Of a stretch of 64,000 nt of DNA, positions 34,244 through 44,658 are shown piece after piece. The position numbers were made by a program, and so were the translations under genes. A model generated the notes under the pieces. It saw only the letters and a list, made by a program, of their open reading frames with translations. It was not told the DNA's origin and ran no database searches. The DNA comes from Mesocentrotus franciscanus (lineage: Eukaryota > Echinodermata > Echinoidea > Camarodonta > Strongylocentrotidae). The stretch is from positions 42,649,461 to 42,713,460 of the forward strand of contig CP137669.1 of assembly GCA_037976565.1 (NCBI GenBank), read 5' to 3'. Positions within the stretch are counted from its first letter, which is position 1, and each line of letters begins with the position of its first letter.

Positions 34244-36627
34244 ATGAAGAAAGCGAGGGATCAACGGTACCGGGCAAAGCATAATTAGCCGAAGAATATT
34301 TGTGTGTTCCACGATGATTCGGAGGCAATTCCAACCATCGGGAAAGAGAAACAATTGACGGACAAAAAAGTAATAAACGCAACGTAAGTCAACTCGTTCT
34401 TCGTACTCGTACTGTACTTCTAATAATATAACTATAGTATAGATCTAGACCTATATTTTATAGTCGTAACTAAAAGTGTCGGACCCTTTAGATCAAACAA
34501 TTCTGCGTATCTTTACAATAATTATAACAAATTACTGTTAATCTGAATATTATAAAGAATATGAATTCATCAAAACTTTACTTCAAATAATACATCGAAT
34601 CCATCATCAACTCGCCCTATCCAAAGCAACGCACCCGTGCATGGCATGGCCGGGCCGTGTCAGAGTCAGACTCTGTTCAGCTCAGCCTCAGTCACGAGTC
34701 GGAGACGGAGTAGGCCTAGTGTTCGTGTTTTGCATGCCGACAATGCAATGCATGTCACCAACTCGTACTTCTGAGTCTAAGCTCACGATGTATTGACATG
34801 AAACTTCAGTTCACAAAATATGATGTAGGCCTAAGTGACTAGGTCTAGTCTCTAGACCCTAAAAATGTAAAATAGTAATAGGCCTAGATTCTATGGCTAA
34901 ATCAGTAAATGGTTAAAGTGTACCACTGCGCTGTCTAAACACTGCTAAATAATAGTAAATGCCAAAATATGTGCAGTTGCTACAAAGTACAATTAATAAT
35001 AATACTAATAGGCCTACACAGTTACTGAAATCCCACTCACAATACATCGTTTGTACTTTGTACTTCCTACTGAGCTGACCTAGGCCAGGCCTAGCAGGCT
35101 AGCACCTTGGCTTGTTGAACTTGAAGTTGAAGCCACATTATTATTACTCACAACAAACACGATGGCAATGCCAGCGTAAATATTTTGGTGTGATTTATTT
35201 TTTGCGTTGACTGGCGTAAAGATATATTTTTGTTCTTGAAAAGAACAGATGCTCATTCCCCCCAAAATAAAAGTGAAATGAAAGTAGATCTATAGCCATA
35301 GGGTGAACGGGTATATTTTTCTGGGTGTTATGTTTGAGCTCTAAAGGCATGAACATTTGACAGGTTTATTTCAAAGTTGTTATATTGATTTTTCGGGAGG
35401 TATTCATTACTTTTTTAAAATTTCTGATCCTATCTATTCTGCAGGTACAGAGCGAGAGTTCTTCCACGTATGGAAAGGTAACCTTCATATATTATCACAT
35501 GTACATGTAGCTAACTGGTACTATAATTATAGACATCTGTAATTCTGTATCACCATGGAAGAGTAAATATGAAACAACATTTTTTACACCTGCTGGTACA
35601 GTACTTCAGAATATCATCACGGCTTATTTGAAGGAGTTTTTTTTTTTAAATTTAAGATCTTTGGAAAGAGCCAATAGAAAAGATGAGCATAGTACAAAAG
35701 TTGTTGGTATCTTTGAATGATATATACATGCCCGTGCATCACAGCTACATGTACATACTTTAGCTTGATGTCAATATTATATACCAACATTTACATGTAA
35801 ACAATTTTACTACCGTTTGGTCATATAGCATTTTCTTACGCTTATACGACCATAGCCAGTGGACCAGCTTTCCCACTACTGCATGGTTCGTTTGATATCT
35901 TACATGCAGCCTATACGTAAATTGTAATCATTGAATTTAGATGAATATTGAAATGGCCTGATGTATTAGAAGTCACAATAAAATTATTTGAACTATTCTT
36001 TTATCTCTCTCTCCGTTAGACCACCGCAACATCAACTCCATTGCCAGTAGCTTCCCCTGTTGCCTCTGAATCACAAACACCTAGATCCGTTGAATGGTAA
36101 GAAGAAAATTAATTAAAAATTATGTCCTAAAAAATCAGATATAATGCTTCCTTCATCCCTAAAAATTGATTTAGAGATTTGTCTGGTAAATATGTACTCA
36201 AATTTGTTTCCAGGGACAGCCTGGCATATGCTGGTCTGACTCTGTTTTATAGTGTGATCAGCCAATATGCTAGTTAAATGATCATCTAAAGTAAACCTTG
36301 AAAATTATATAGTAACCTCCTGAAACTGCAGAAAATATCCAAATTAAACCAAATTACGGCTCATGGTCTCCTTTATTATTTGCCCTTTTTTTGGGGTTGG
36401 GGTTAATGAAAATTATTTTGTGTAAATATCTGTAACTTTAGATGATAGTGATACATGTACGGTAGTGAAAATGAGGGTGATGACCATTCTGCTAGTGAAA
36501 ATGATGAGGAGACTATACATCTGATATCACTGAAGATGAATTTTTTACCTTAGATATTGATGGTCTGGAGGAAGATCTACATGCCTTTGAGGATGGTTCT
36601 GATGAAGAGTTTTATGAAATTCAATGA
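34244..36627 (+). pseudogene. Candidate broken multi-exon gene of unknown function
   Basis: Four exon-like segments are seen: 34244-34383 (ATG start, MKKARDQRYRAKHN, TAG at 34286, donor AAC|GTAAGT), 35445-35477 (acceptor CTATCTATTCTGCAG, donor AAG|GTAACC), 36020-36096 (acceptor CTCTCTCTCCGTTAG, donor ATG|GTAAGA, reading TTATSTPLPVASPVASESQT) and about 36466-36627 (acidic end: ENEGDD, SASENDEE, then after a one-base shift SDITEDEFF, GLEEDLHAFEDGSDEEFY, TGA at 36625). The exon 3 to exon 4 phase agrees if the acceptor is at 36465. Exon 1 fits in phase only if a frame change is allowed. I recognise no domain. The acidic tail suggests a nuclear protein. It may be a host gene decaying or a transposon accessory gene. 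Confidence 0.35.
34384..35444. other. Intron-like or gene-free stretch
   Basis: No coding seen. CTAG- and GGCCTA-rich words cluster at 34700-35100, like those at 16650-16740. Confidence 0.3.
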
Positions 36628-36835
36628 ACATATTTTAATAAATATAATATAAATTTGGGTAGTATTGTCCAAAAAGTAGGTACAGGTAGTAGCTCTCATT
36701 CGCACACCCTCCTACATGTGTACTTCTATTAATCATATAGGCAAGTATTTTGGTAATGACAATTAAAGTCATTTTTTTATTTTCTTTGAATTTTAATTCA
36801 GCTGAACAGAATTTAATAATAAAAAAAAAAGATTA

Positions 36836-37689
36836 ATGTATTTACGTCTATTTACAGACGACAGGGTAATCTACCGGCGGATCGAATCTCCCTCTGACAC
36901 TTGTCTACTGCAAGAAGATCTCCATGTTCTTGCAGACTGGTCCACAAAATGGCTGATGGGATTCAACATCAAGAAGTGTGCTACATTATCAATCACAAAC
37001 AAGAAGCACCCCATCACAGTGGACTACACCTTACTAAATGAGTCAATTCCTCGAGTAAAACAATACAAGTATCTTGGTGTCACGATTACCCATGACCTTA
37101 TATGGAACGCCCAATGTAAACTCACCACCCAGAAAGCCAATAGAACCCTTGGCCTCCTACGCAGAACTCTATCACCGTGCACCAAGAACATCAAATCCAA
37201 AGCCTACACAATGCTTGTTCGTCCTCAACTTGAGTATGGCAGTGAAGCTTGGAACCCTCGGACTTTGACATCAATACAAAGTCTTGAGAAAGTACACAAG
37301 CTGCCGCCCGTTTCGTATACGAAGACTACCGGAGAGTAACGTCAGTCACAGCACTTGTCAAACAAATGGGATGGGATACCCTTCACAATCGCAGGCTTCT
37401 TGCACAGTCCACTCTGTTCTACAAAATGCACCATCATCAAATCAACATGCCTTTTCCCACTCACATTATCCCAGCTTCGTATCTCGACAGAAATGATCAC
37501 ACTCTGAAGTATGCAGTACCCACAGCTTCCATCGACAGCGTCAAGTACTCCTTCTATCCTCGAACCATCTGGACGTGGAACCACCTGTCAGCTGCTGCGG
37601 TAATATCTCCAACAGTGACCACCTTCCAGGAGGCTGCTCTACCCATCATCAGAGCATTGCCTCCTCCTGTTGGGTCCAAGCTACTGTAG
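36836..37689 (+). pseudogene. 5'-truncated LINE, end of reverse transcriptase ORF
   Basis: The sequence starts inside RT at LRLFTDDRVIYR (about 36842-36877), where the family has an (F/Y)-A-D-D box; alanine is replaced by threonine. It continues with NIKKCATLSI, KYLGVTI (about 37069-37090), LVRPQLEYGSEAWNP and QSLEKV, the usual thumb of CR1/L2/jockey-type LINEs. A one-base shift near 37305-37320 moves the reading to the frame ending at 37687-37689, with RLLAQSTLFYKM and the end PPVGSKLL. The 5' edge abuts an A-rich run, and the coding part is followed by about 200 bp that may be its 3'UTR. It is a dead, 5'-truncated copy. Confidence 0.87.
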
Positions 37690-38094
37690 ACTCCACGTCT
37701 CGGTTTTTACTTGCACGTCCACCATTTTATTGTAAATAATAGACTTCATTCACTGTTTGGAATTACTTCATGCACTGTCACTATGCCGGCACATTGCATG
37801 GACATCCCAGTTTAGCTGTATGATAAGCTGCCATCGGGATTATTTCTACAAGGTACATGTACAAGGTACTTCTGATTGCCACACTTCTTGTCTGTCTAAT
37901 CTAATACTTTACTAGGGGGAGTTCTCACGCTAAAGATAATTTACAGTTTTGCAGAAATTATGAAATGTTTGCAAATTAAGGCTACTCGGACTACCTGATA
38001 TTTTTTTTATCAACTTCAAATATGTCCAGAAATTACAGTTATCACTTGGGAACATTCTTTGTGTCCCTACACCCTTTTTATGTTTACTGATGTA
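37690..38094 (+). other. LINE 3'UTR and gene-free stretch
   Basis: The first 200-230 bases after the LINE stop are probably its 3'UTR (no clean tail repeat seen). After that nothing is recognised up to the CAGGGGCGGCG end at 38095. Confidence 0.4.
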
Positions 38095-39188
38095 CAGGGG
38101 CGGCGATTTCTTTTCATGACCGGGGAGGACAAAATACGAGGAAAATCTATATTCCGTTGGTATCACGGTCAGTGGCGTAATGAGCAATAGCGTTGGGGGC
38201 GGGGCAGAAAAAAATCTGCATCACCACCACTCTTACATGTTTCATGCAGGCCCCGGGGAACATTTTTCAAAGTGGGGGAGGGGGGAAGTGTGTAAAGTAT
38301 TTACAATCAGGTAGAGTGGTGGGGTCTAATGGCAAACCCCTGGCAGGGGTCAAGGGGGCGAGGCCCCCAGAAGCTCAGGGTTTTTAGGCATTAAATTATG
38401 GTCAGATGAGCATCCAGGGGCCTGCCTTAGGGCCCATGGTGGGGTCCAGGGGGCAGAGCATCGGAAGCTCTGGGGTTTAACGCATTTTAATTATGGTCAG
38501 ATGAGCATCCAGGGGGCAGAGCCCTCGCAAGTTCAGGGGTTTTAGGCATTTAATTACGGTCAGATGAGCATACTTTGATACCTCATTTTGTAACACTGGG
38601 CAGGTCACTGTTCTTTCTTTCTTTCCTTATTTCTTTCTATTTATTTCTCTTCAACATAATTTTTCAAAAAGTTGGGGGCCTGAGCCCCGAGTCCAGCCGT
38701 TCCATGGACCCTGACATGTAGGCTCCCAAATACCGGTGAGCATATTTTTTGCCTACCAGTACAGTAAATTTGGGAATTTGCCATTTCCAACAAACGCATA
38801 AAAAGTATAATTTACGTGAGAACATTTCAGCAACATTTGTAAATCACTGGTATCGAATTAGAAATAAACCAAGTTTGAATTTTACTTGGGAGGGGGCAAC
38901 TGCGCCCAAGCCCCCACCCCATCAGTACGCCAGTGTTCACGGTGATACTAACGGAATACAGATTTTTTACAATATTTCCTTGTATATACATTTTGAAAGG
39001 ATATTATGCGAGGGAGCATAGCGACCGAGCGAGAAGATTTTGCATTTTATTAGTCTAAAAGCTTCACTCTTGGGCTCTCCAGAGCCTAAGTGTGTTGCAG
39101 TCTTTAGTCAGTATTTGCTATACATTTTTTTGCACTGTTTCACAATTAAAAAGTTGAGGACGTGTCCCTCCCACCCCCCGGGATCCTG
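38095..39188. mobile_element. Outer hAT-like composite element
   Basis: The left end is CAGGGGCGGCGATTTC and the right end CCCCCGGGATCCTG. The 8-bp flanks are CTGATGTA (38087-38094) and CTCATGTA (39189-39196), 7 of 8 identical. It encloses the element 38170-38935 and, to its right, the ATTATGCGAGGGAGC block (39002 onward) that is also next to the related element at 4658. The two terminal sequences match only in CAG and GC-rich character, so this call rests mainly on the flanks. Confidence 0.5.
38170..38935. mobile_element. hAT-like non-autonomous element, CAGTGGCGTA family
   Basis: The left end is CAGTGGCGTAATGAGC and the right end CATCAGTACGCCAGTG. The 8-bp flanks ATCACGGT (38162-38169) and TTCACGGT (38936-38943) agree at 7 of 8 positions. 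Inside are two to three units of the GGTCAGATGAGCATCCAGGG array in the orientation opposite to 23.2-24.5 kb. No coding capacity. Confidence 0.8.
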
Positions 39189-39573
39189 CTCATGTACTGT
39201 ATGTCTAGAAAGGAAATTGCCAGTGTCACAGTGTGTGATCATTCTTTTTGTATTATGTTTCAATTGTTACAAATTCTTGCCTTTCATGTCTATCCTCAGG
39301 GAGAGAACTTCTTTATTGCAGCCGCACGTGTTTGACATAACCAAGAAAAGATTTGTAAAGACATGATTTTCTTCTGTTGTATAAGCTTCAAATGAATCGT
39401 TCATACAGGTGTTCATGTGGGATAATTTGACCGAGATTTCTTGTAGATGTGATCAAAATATGCATAAATGTTACAGGTAGTAGCCATCATTGGCAAAACT
39501 GCCCTTAACTTCCTTATCATTCCACCTGTAGATGCTCTGTAGTGTTAGAATGACCCTGGAAGAATTTTAAATC

Positions 39574-39710
39574 AAACAGGCAAGTAAATTTAAGTAAAAA
39601 TATTTTGTTATTTTCTTTGAATTTAATACAGCATTTGGTCTATGCAATATTTAATTCAAAGAAAATAAAAGAGCATATCTACTTTTCTTCGCCGAACTTC
39701 TTGCCTGTTT
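39574..39710. mobile_element. Small MITE-like element (137 bp)
   Basis: The ends AAACAGGCAAG and CTTGCCTGTTT are an exact 11-bp inverted repeat. Inside, TTATTTTCTTTGAATT near 39607 and AATTCAAAGAAAATAA near 39652 form a second exact inverted repeat. No coding capacity; the target duplication is not resolved. Confidence 0.6.
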
Positions 39711-40248
39711 ATTCTAAATTTCACAAGGGGTAATCTTACACATTCCATGCATTAAATTGTTTATAAAGTTTGATAATAAGCAATGCAATTTCAAACGATT
39801 TTTAAAAGATGCTCTATATTTAGTAATATTGGGATTTGCCCATCTTTATTTCATCTCATATGTACACTATATGTATTTATCAACATGCAAAAGGCCAGCC
39901 AGGCCCAGCCAGGCCTGAATTGCTGTTTATTATTGCCGGAAAGAAAATACTTATACATGGTCATGGTACACATTTATGTTATCATTTACATGGTACCATG
40001 TGCATGTAACAGTCTGAACTTTTATGCTTTTGAAATAAACCTTTTTTGATTGATTTTATATGAATTTGTGACTTGTTTCATTTGATTCACCTTTGTGATT
40101 GCAATTCACAACAAAGTTCGTCTCATTCTCATATTCACATGAGTTCAAATGGGTTTATGGTTTAGAGTGCTTTCAGAACAGGGTATAGATTATGTTGAAA
40201 TACAAAATTTGAAAAATTCTTGTAGAGTATGAGAAATGTCCATAGAGA
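39711..40248. other. Gene-free stretch
   Basis: GAAATAAACCTTTTTTGATT near 40033 looks like the polyadenylation and tail end of a non-LTR element or transcript. Nothing else supported. Confidence 0.35.
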
Positions 40249-40249
40249 A

Positions 40250-40395
40250 AGAGAGAGGAAAGAAGAGTGAAAGCTAGAGAGAGAGAGAGTGATAGACACA
40301 GAGAGGGAGAGAGACAGGTGAGAGGGAGACAGGGAGAGAGAGACACAGATGAGAGGGAGAGAGAGAGAGAGAAGGAGAGGGAGAGCAAAAGGGGG
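40250..40395. repeat. GA-rich low-complexity tract
   Basis: GAGAGA words with interspersed GACACAGA and GACAGG, about 145 bp. Confidence 0.85.
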
Positions 40396-40540
40396 GAAAT
40401 GATCGTGTCTGATCAGGGCTCATCTCCCTGGTCTGATTCTATCATCTCCCTGCCAGCAACATCCGAGGCTTTTCACTGGAGCAAAACATACATTCACCAG
40501 GGAGATGCTGCATTCACCGAAACCGTTTTGAACTTACGGG

Positions 40541-41155
40541 TATGGCGCGCCGTTTGACCAATAATTCAGATAAACACGGTTTATCGCCGATAAACATTGT
40601 TTATCCTCGAAAAACACTGTTTATCGACCGATAAACACTGTTTATCAAGCGATAAATACTGTTTATCGAGAGAAACTATGTTTATCGACTGAAAAACACA
40701 GTTTCTCTCGATAAACAGTGTTTATCGGCGATAAACATTGTTTATCAAGCGATAAACACTGTTTATCGAGAGAAACTATGTTTTTCGACTGATAAACACA
40801 GTTTCTCTCGATAAACAGTGTTTATCGGCGATAAACAGTGTTTATCGGCGATAAACAGTGTTTTTCGGCGATAAACATTGTTTATCAAGCGATAAACACT
40901 GTTTATCGAGAGAAACTATGTTTTTCGACTGGTAAACACAGTTTCTCTCGATAAACAGTGTTTTTCGGCGATAAACACTGTTTATCGAGAGAAACTGTGT
41001 TTTTCAGTTGATAAACATAGTTTCTCTCGATAAACAGTGTTTATCGCTTGATAAACAGTGTTTATCGGTCGATAAACACTGTATTTCGACGATAAACAGT
41101 GTTTATCGGCGATAAACAGTGTTTATCTGAATTATTGGTCAAACGGCGCGCCATA
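40541..41155. mobile_element. Inverted-repeat element filled with GATAAACA/TGTTTATC palindromes
   Basis: The 615-bp segment begins TATGGCGCGCCGTTTGACC and ends with the exact inverse; the arms continue through AATAATTCAGATAAACA, about 36 bp in total. The flanks carry TACGGG on both sides (40535-40540 and 41156-41161), a perfect 6-bp target duplication. Between the arms I count about 20 GATAAAC and about 18 GTTTATC words, mostly as GATAAACASTGTTTATC palindromes separated by GGC, AAGC or the longer GAGAGAAACTATG spacer. There is no open reading frame. A 6-bp duplication with TAY...RTA ends fits my recollection of the IS3EU superfamily. Dada-type elements are the alternative. Confidence 0.88.
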
Positions 41156-41161
41156 TACGGG

Positions 41162-42254
41162 ACTATCAATTCAGTAGGTTTGCTAAAACCGTATTAAAGA
41201 TGAAATGCTTTTGTGAGGTCAAGAGGGGGTCACGCTCTGTGCCTCCTCGATAAAAAGGGCCTGCGGACTGACTGGACTACGCACGTAGTATACATGTTGC
41301 ACACGCTTTTACCTCCCTGTTTTTACACACAACCTTTCTACACACTCCTCTTCTCCGTCTCTCTCTCTCTCTCTCCACTTTTCCATACCTTCCCCAATAC
41401 CAGACCCGCTCTACCTCTCCCTCTCTCTCTGTCTCTCTCGATCTTAGCTCACTACGGCAGGTCGGACGGGAGAGTACAATCAATGTATGAATTTTCAGTC
41501 GTATTGCGGTATCCACCTGTATTATGTTTGACCATTATGATGGCAGTTTGATTAAATCTGCATAGGTTGAGGGTTCTCATTTCTACCATACAAATTGTCA
41601 TACTCCGTCTATATAAGTAATGTACTAAATATTGCTGCCTCATTCTCGTCATAAAATAAGAAATATAGAGTCTGAGCCTTCAGACTATCCCGAAATTGAA
41701 TATGCAGAAATCTGCTCGCGCTCCAAACGTACAGCAGTATGACATTTCTCGAAACCTACCCCACGACTACATACCAAAAAAAAGAAAGAAGAAGAGTATT
41801 CATAGGCTCGTTGCAAGTCCACATGTCCTCCTGCTTTGCCAAAACTAAAAGGGGATAATGGATATCACTGATGTAAAAACCAACAAATGTCAGTAAGAGT
41901 CGTACCACGTACATAATAAGCCTACTTTCTAACATTTCCCAAAATCAATCTACTCGTGTAGATTTGGTGTCATGACCAAATCAATGTGGCTTGAGACTAC
42001 TTTCAAGAATCATTTTATGGTTCCTGAATACGCGTTACGTAAATATTCATACTTCAATTAAACACACCAATAAAACTAAAACAACAACAACGGAAGAGTT
42101 TTTCTAGATTACAACTTCCATGAAATTGTACAAAACTGTGGATGAATATTTATGTCCTTATATAGGGTTTTTATTTTTATCTTCAGTGTACATCATTCGG
42201 GAAGGAGGCGTTTCTAACTCGATCAATATGCAATCAAATCTATAAGTATATAAC
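41162..42254. other. Gene-free stretch with a CT-rich tract
   Basis: A CT-rich tract lies at about 41345-41440. The frame at 41213-41551 reads through it and has no recognised domain. The rest is AT-rich without features. Confidence 0.4.
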
Positions 42255-42439
42255 CAGGGGCGGATCCAGGCGATCGAGGGCGGGGGCCCAAATTCGTGAG
42301 AAAATATTTAGTGATAAGGGGGGGGGGGGCGATGGGTAGTGAGCACAATTATTATTATTATTATTATTTTTGCCAACGGGGAGGGTAGCAGTGAGCACTA
42401 TTTTTTTAAATCAACACCCCGTCCGTGGATCCGCCCCTG
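42255..42439. mobile_element. hAT-like MITE, CAGGGGCGGATCCA ends
   Basis: A 185-bp element with an exact 14-bp terminal inverted repeat (CAGGGGCGGATCCA at 42255, TGGATCCGCCCCTG at 42426-42439). The interior is a G-run plus an ATT microsatellite (about 42349-42370). Flanking 8-mers TATATAAC and AGTATAAT agree only partly, so the target duplication has decayed or my end is off by a few bases. Confidence 0.75.
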
Positions 42440-43105
42440 AGTATAATTATATATCAGTTAGGTTTCGGGAGATAACCGTTAGTAAAATTGTTTTGAAGTC
42501 ACAACCTCTTATAAAAATGCTTCACGACATCACTTGTCAGTTGTGTGACGTATACTCCCCTGAGACTCACAACTGGGTTAATTTTGTGAAGGGAGAACAA
42601 ATGAAATACGACCCCCACAAAAGTCACAAACTGTCATACATTGTGCAAAAAATGGACACTCCCAAGTCTTACTTAATTATAGTGGCTATTAATTGATTTA
42701 TACCATATCCCCCCATGTTATGTCGGTCTCTTTTCATGTGATGACTCACCGTATTTGACTTTCACGTATTTTTTTTTAGGGAGAGTGGGTCTTACATTTG
42801 ACAAGTGCGTAATAAATATGAAGGAATAAAATATATATATTTTTTTTTTAATTGGACAGTCTTTCAATGTTTTCACTGATGTTTTCTTTTCCATCTTGCA
42901 AATTGATTTTATTCAATAATGTAAATACCTACAAATTGACCACATGCAAACATATTGAAATTAATTCATGTAACAAAAATAATCACCGTTTACTGAATGA
43001 ACAGCATCAAAACCAACTTTCACTGTCTAAAATAAACAGAAAGTAATAATACATGTTCCATATATAATGGACAAACAAGCATACACGTAATATATCTTCC
43101 AAATG
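42440..43105. other. Gene-free stretch
   Basis: The frame ending at 42696 (from about 42460, VSKIVLKSQPL...) has no recognised domain. The rest is AT-rich. Confidence 0.35.
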
Positions 43106-43201
43106 CTTCTATCCAGGCCGGCGCGAATCCAGGATTTCTTAGGGGGGTTGAGGGCCCAAATTTGAAATTATGCGAGCCAAATATTGGTACGTAATGGTGA
43201 C

Positions 43202-44068
43202 CAGCAGGTATAATGAGCAAAAACAGTGTATTTTTTTGGGGGCAGACAAAAAAATCCGCATCACCCCACTCATAATACATGCAGGCCCCGCTTTTTTCAA
43301 AGCGTTCAAACGTTTTTCAAAGTGGGTGGGGGGAGGATAAAGTATTTACGATCAGGTAGAGCGAAGCGTAAATTGATGTTGGGTGTAGGGGCAAAGCCCC
43401 AGTGGGGGTCAAGGGGCAGAGCCCCCGGAGGCTCAGGGAATATGGGCATTTAGTTACGGTCAGATGAGCATATTTTGATACCTTATTTGTGACAGTGGCA
43501 GGACACTAATAGGCGTGGGTGGGGTCCAGGGGGCGTAGCCCCCGAAGCTCAAGGTTTTAGGCATTAAATTACGGTCAGATGAGTATCCAGGGGCCCGTCT
43601 TAAGGCCTTTGTTGGGTCAAGGGGGCAGAGCCCCCGGAAGCTAAGGTGTTTTTTTGTCGTTTAACTACGGTCAGATGAACATTTTTTTGATACGTTATTT
43701 GTGACACTGGAAGGACACTAATTGGCGTGGGGTCCGCCCCAAGAAGGTCAGGGTTTAGGGCATTAAATAACCGTCAGATGAGCACCCAGGAGCCCGTCTT
43801 ATAAAGGGCCTTTGATGAAATCCAGGGGCAGAGTCCCCGGAAGCTCAGGGGTCTAATAACGGTCAGATGAGCATATTTTGATAACTTATTATTTTGTGAC
43901 ACTGGCAGGTCACTATTCTTTCTTTTTATCTCTCTTTCTTTCTATTTCTCTTCAATATACTTTTTCAAAAAAAGTGGGAGAAAAGTGGGGAAAATTATGT
44001 CATTTCAGCAACATTGGTAAATAACCGTTATCGAATTAGAAATATACCCCGCCATCAGTACGCCAGTG
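43202..44068. mobile_element. Nested CAGTGGCGTA-family copy with array
   Basis: The right end CATCAGTACGCCAGTG is clear. The left end is decayed (CAGCAGGTATAATGAGC). The interior holds three to four TACGGTCAGATGAGCATATT units with GGGGCAGAGCCCC hairpins and GGACACTAATTGGCGTGGGG links. It lies inside the outer element 43114-44650. Confidence 0.65.
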
Positions 44069-44074
44069 CCCCCC

Positions 44075-44640
44075 CCCTCCCATCTACACCTTGTTGGCGG
44101 GAAAAATCGCAACTGATCTCCCCTACCTTTCTTCATTTTTTTGTCATTTCCTTTCTCTCCGCTTTCCCTTTCCTTCCCCCTCTCTCTTTTAGGTTTGATT
44201 GGGGGAAGCAAGGGCATTTCGCGCCCCCCGATCCACACGTTGTTGGCGAGATTAATCGCAACTGATCTCCCCTTCTTTTTCACCCTTTTATTTTCTTCTT
44301 CCTCATTTTGTTCCCTTTTAGTTCTCTTTCCCTTTCCCTTCCTTCTTTTTTTTTTGCGGGGAGGCAAGGCCTTTGCCCCGATCCACAACTTGTTGGCGGG
44401 AAAATTGCAATTGATATCTCCCTTCGTATCTTTTCTTCTGCCTCTTTTTTCCTTCCCTTTCCTTCCTTCTCTCTCATTTTTTTGCTAGGGAGGCAAGGCC
44501 CTTTTGGCCCCCCCACCCGATCTCCTTTCTTCCCCCTTTCTTTTCTTCGTCCTCTTCATTCTTTCCCTTCTCTTTCAGTTTTCCTTCTCTCTCTCTCTCT
44601 CTCTATTTTTTTGCGGGGGGCAAGGCCCGCCCCGGCTGGA
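44075..44640 (-). repeat. CT-rich tandem units of about 155-165 bp
   Basis: Four units with GATCCACACGTTGTTGGCGG / AAATCGCAACTGATCTCCCC, a CTTTCCCTTCC tract and GGGGCAAGGCC, inverse of 21507-21985. The long frames at 44141-44688 are translations of this tract. Confidence 0.8.
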
Positions 44641-44658
44641 TCCGCGCCTGCTTCTATC

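Larger units (their letters stand above)
43114..44650. mobile_element. Composite hAT-like element with perfect 8-bp TSD
   Basis: The left end is CAGGCCGGCGCGAATCCAGG and the right end GGATCCGCGCCTG. CTTCTATC flanks both sides (43106-43113 and 44651-44658), a perfect 8-bp target duplication as in hAT elements. It contains a decayed CAGTGGCGTA-family copy (about 43202-44068) and, to its right, the GA/CT-rich 164-bp units in inverted orientation relative to 21507-21985. No transposase is encoded. Confidence 0.83.

Noticed and set aside
42247..42447. A clean 8-bp TSD for the 185-bp hAT-like MITE
   Set aside because: The flanking 8-mers agree at only about five positions, so only the terminal inverted repeat is claimed.
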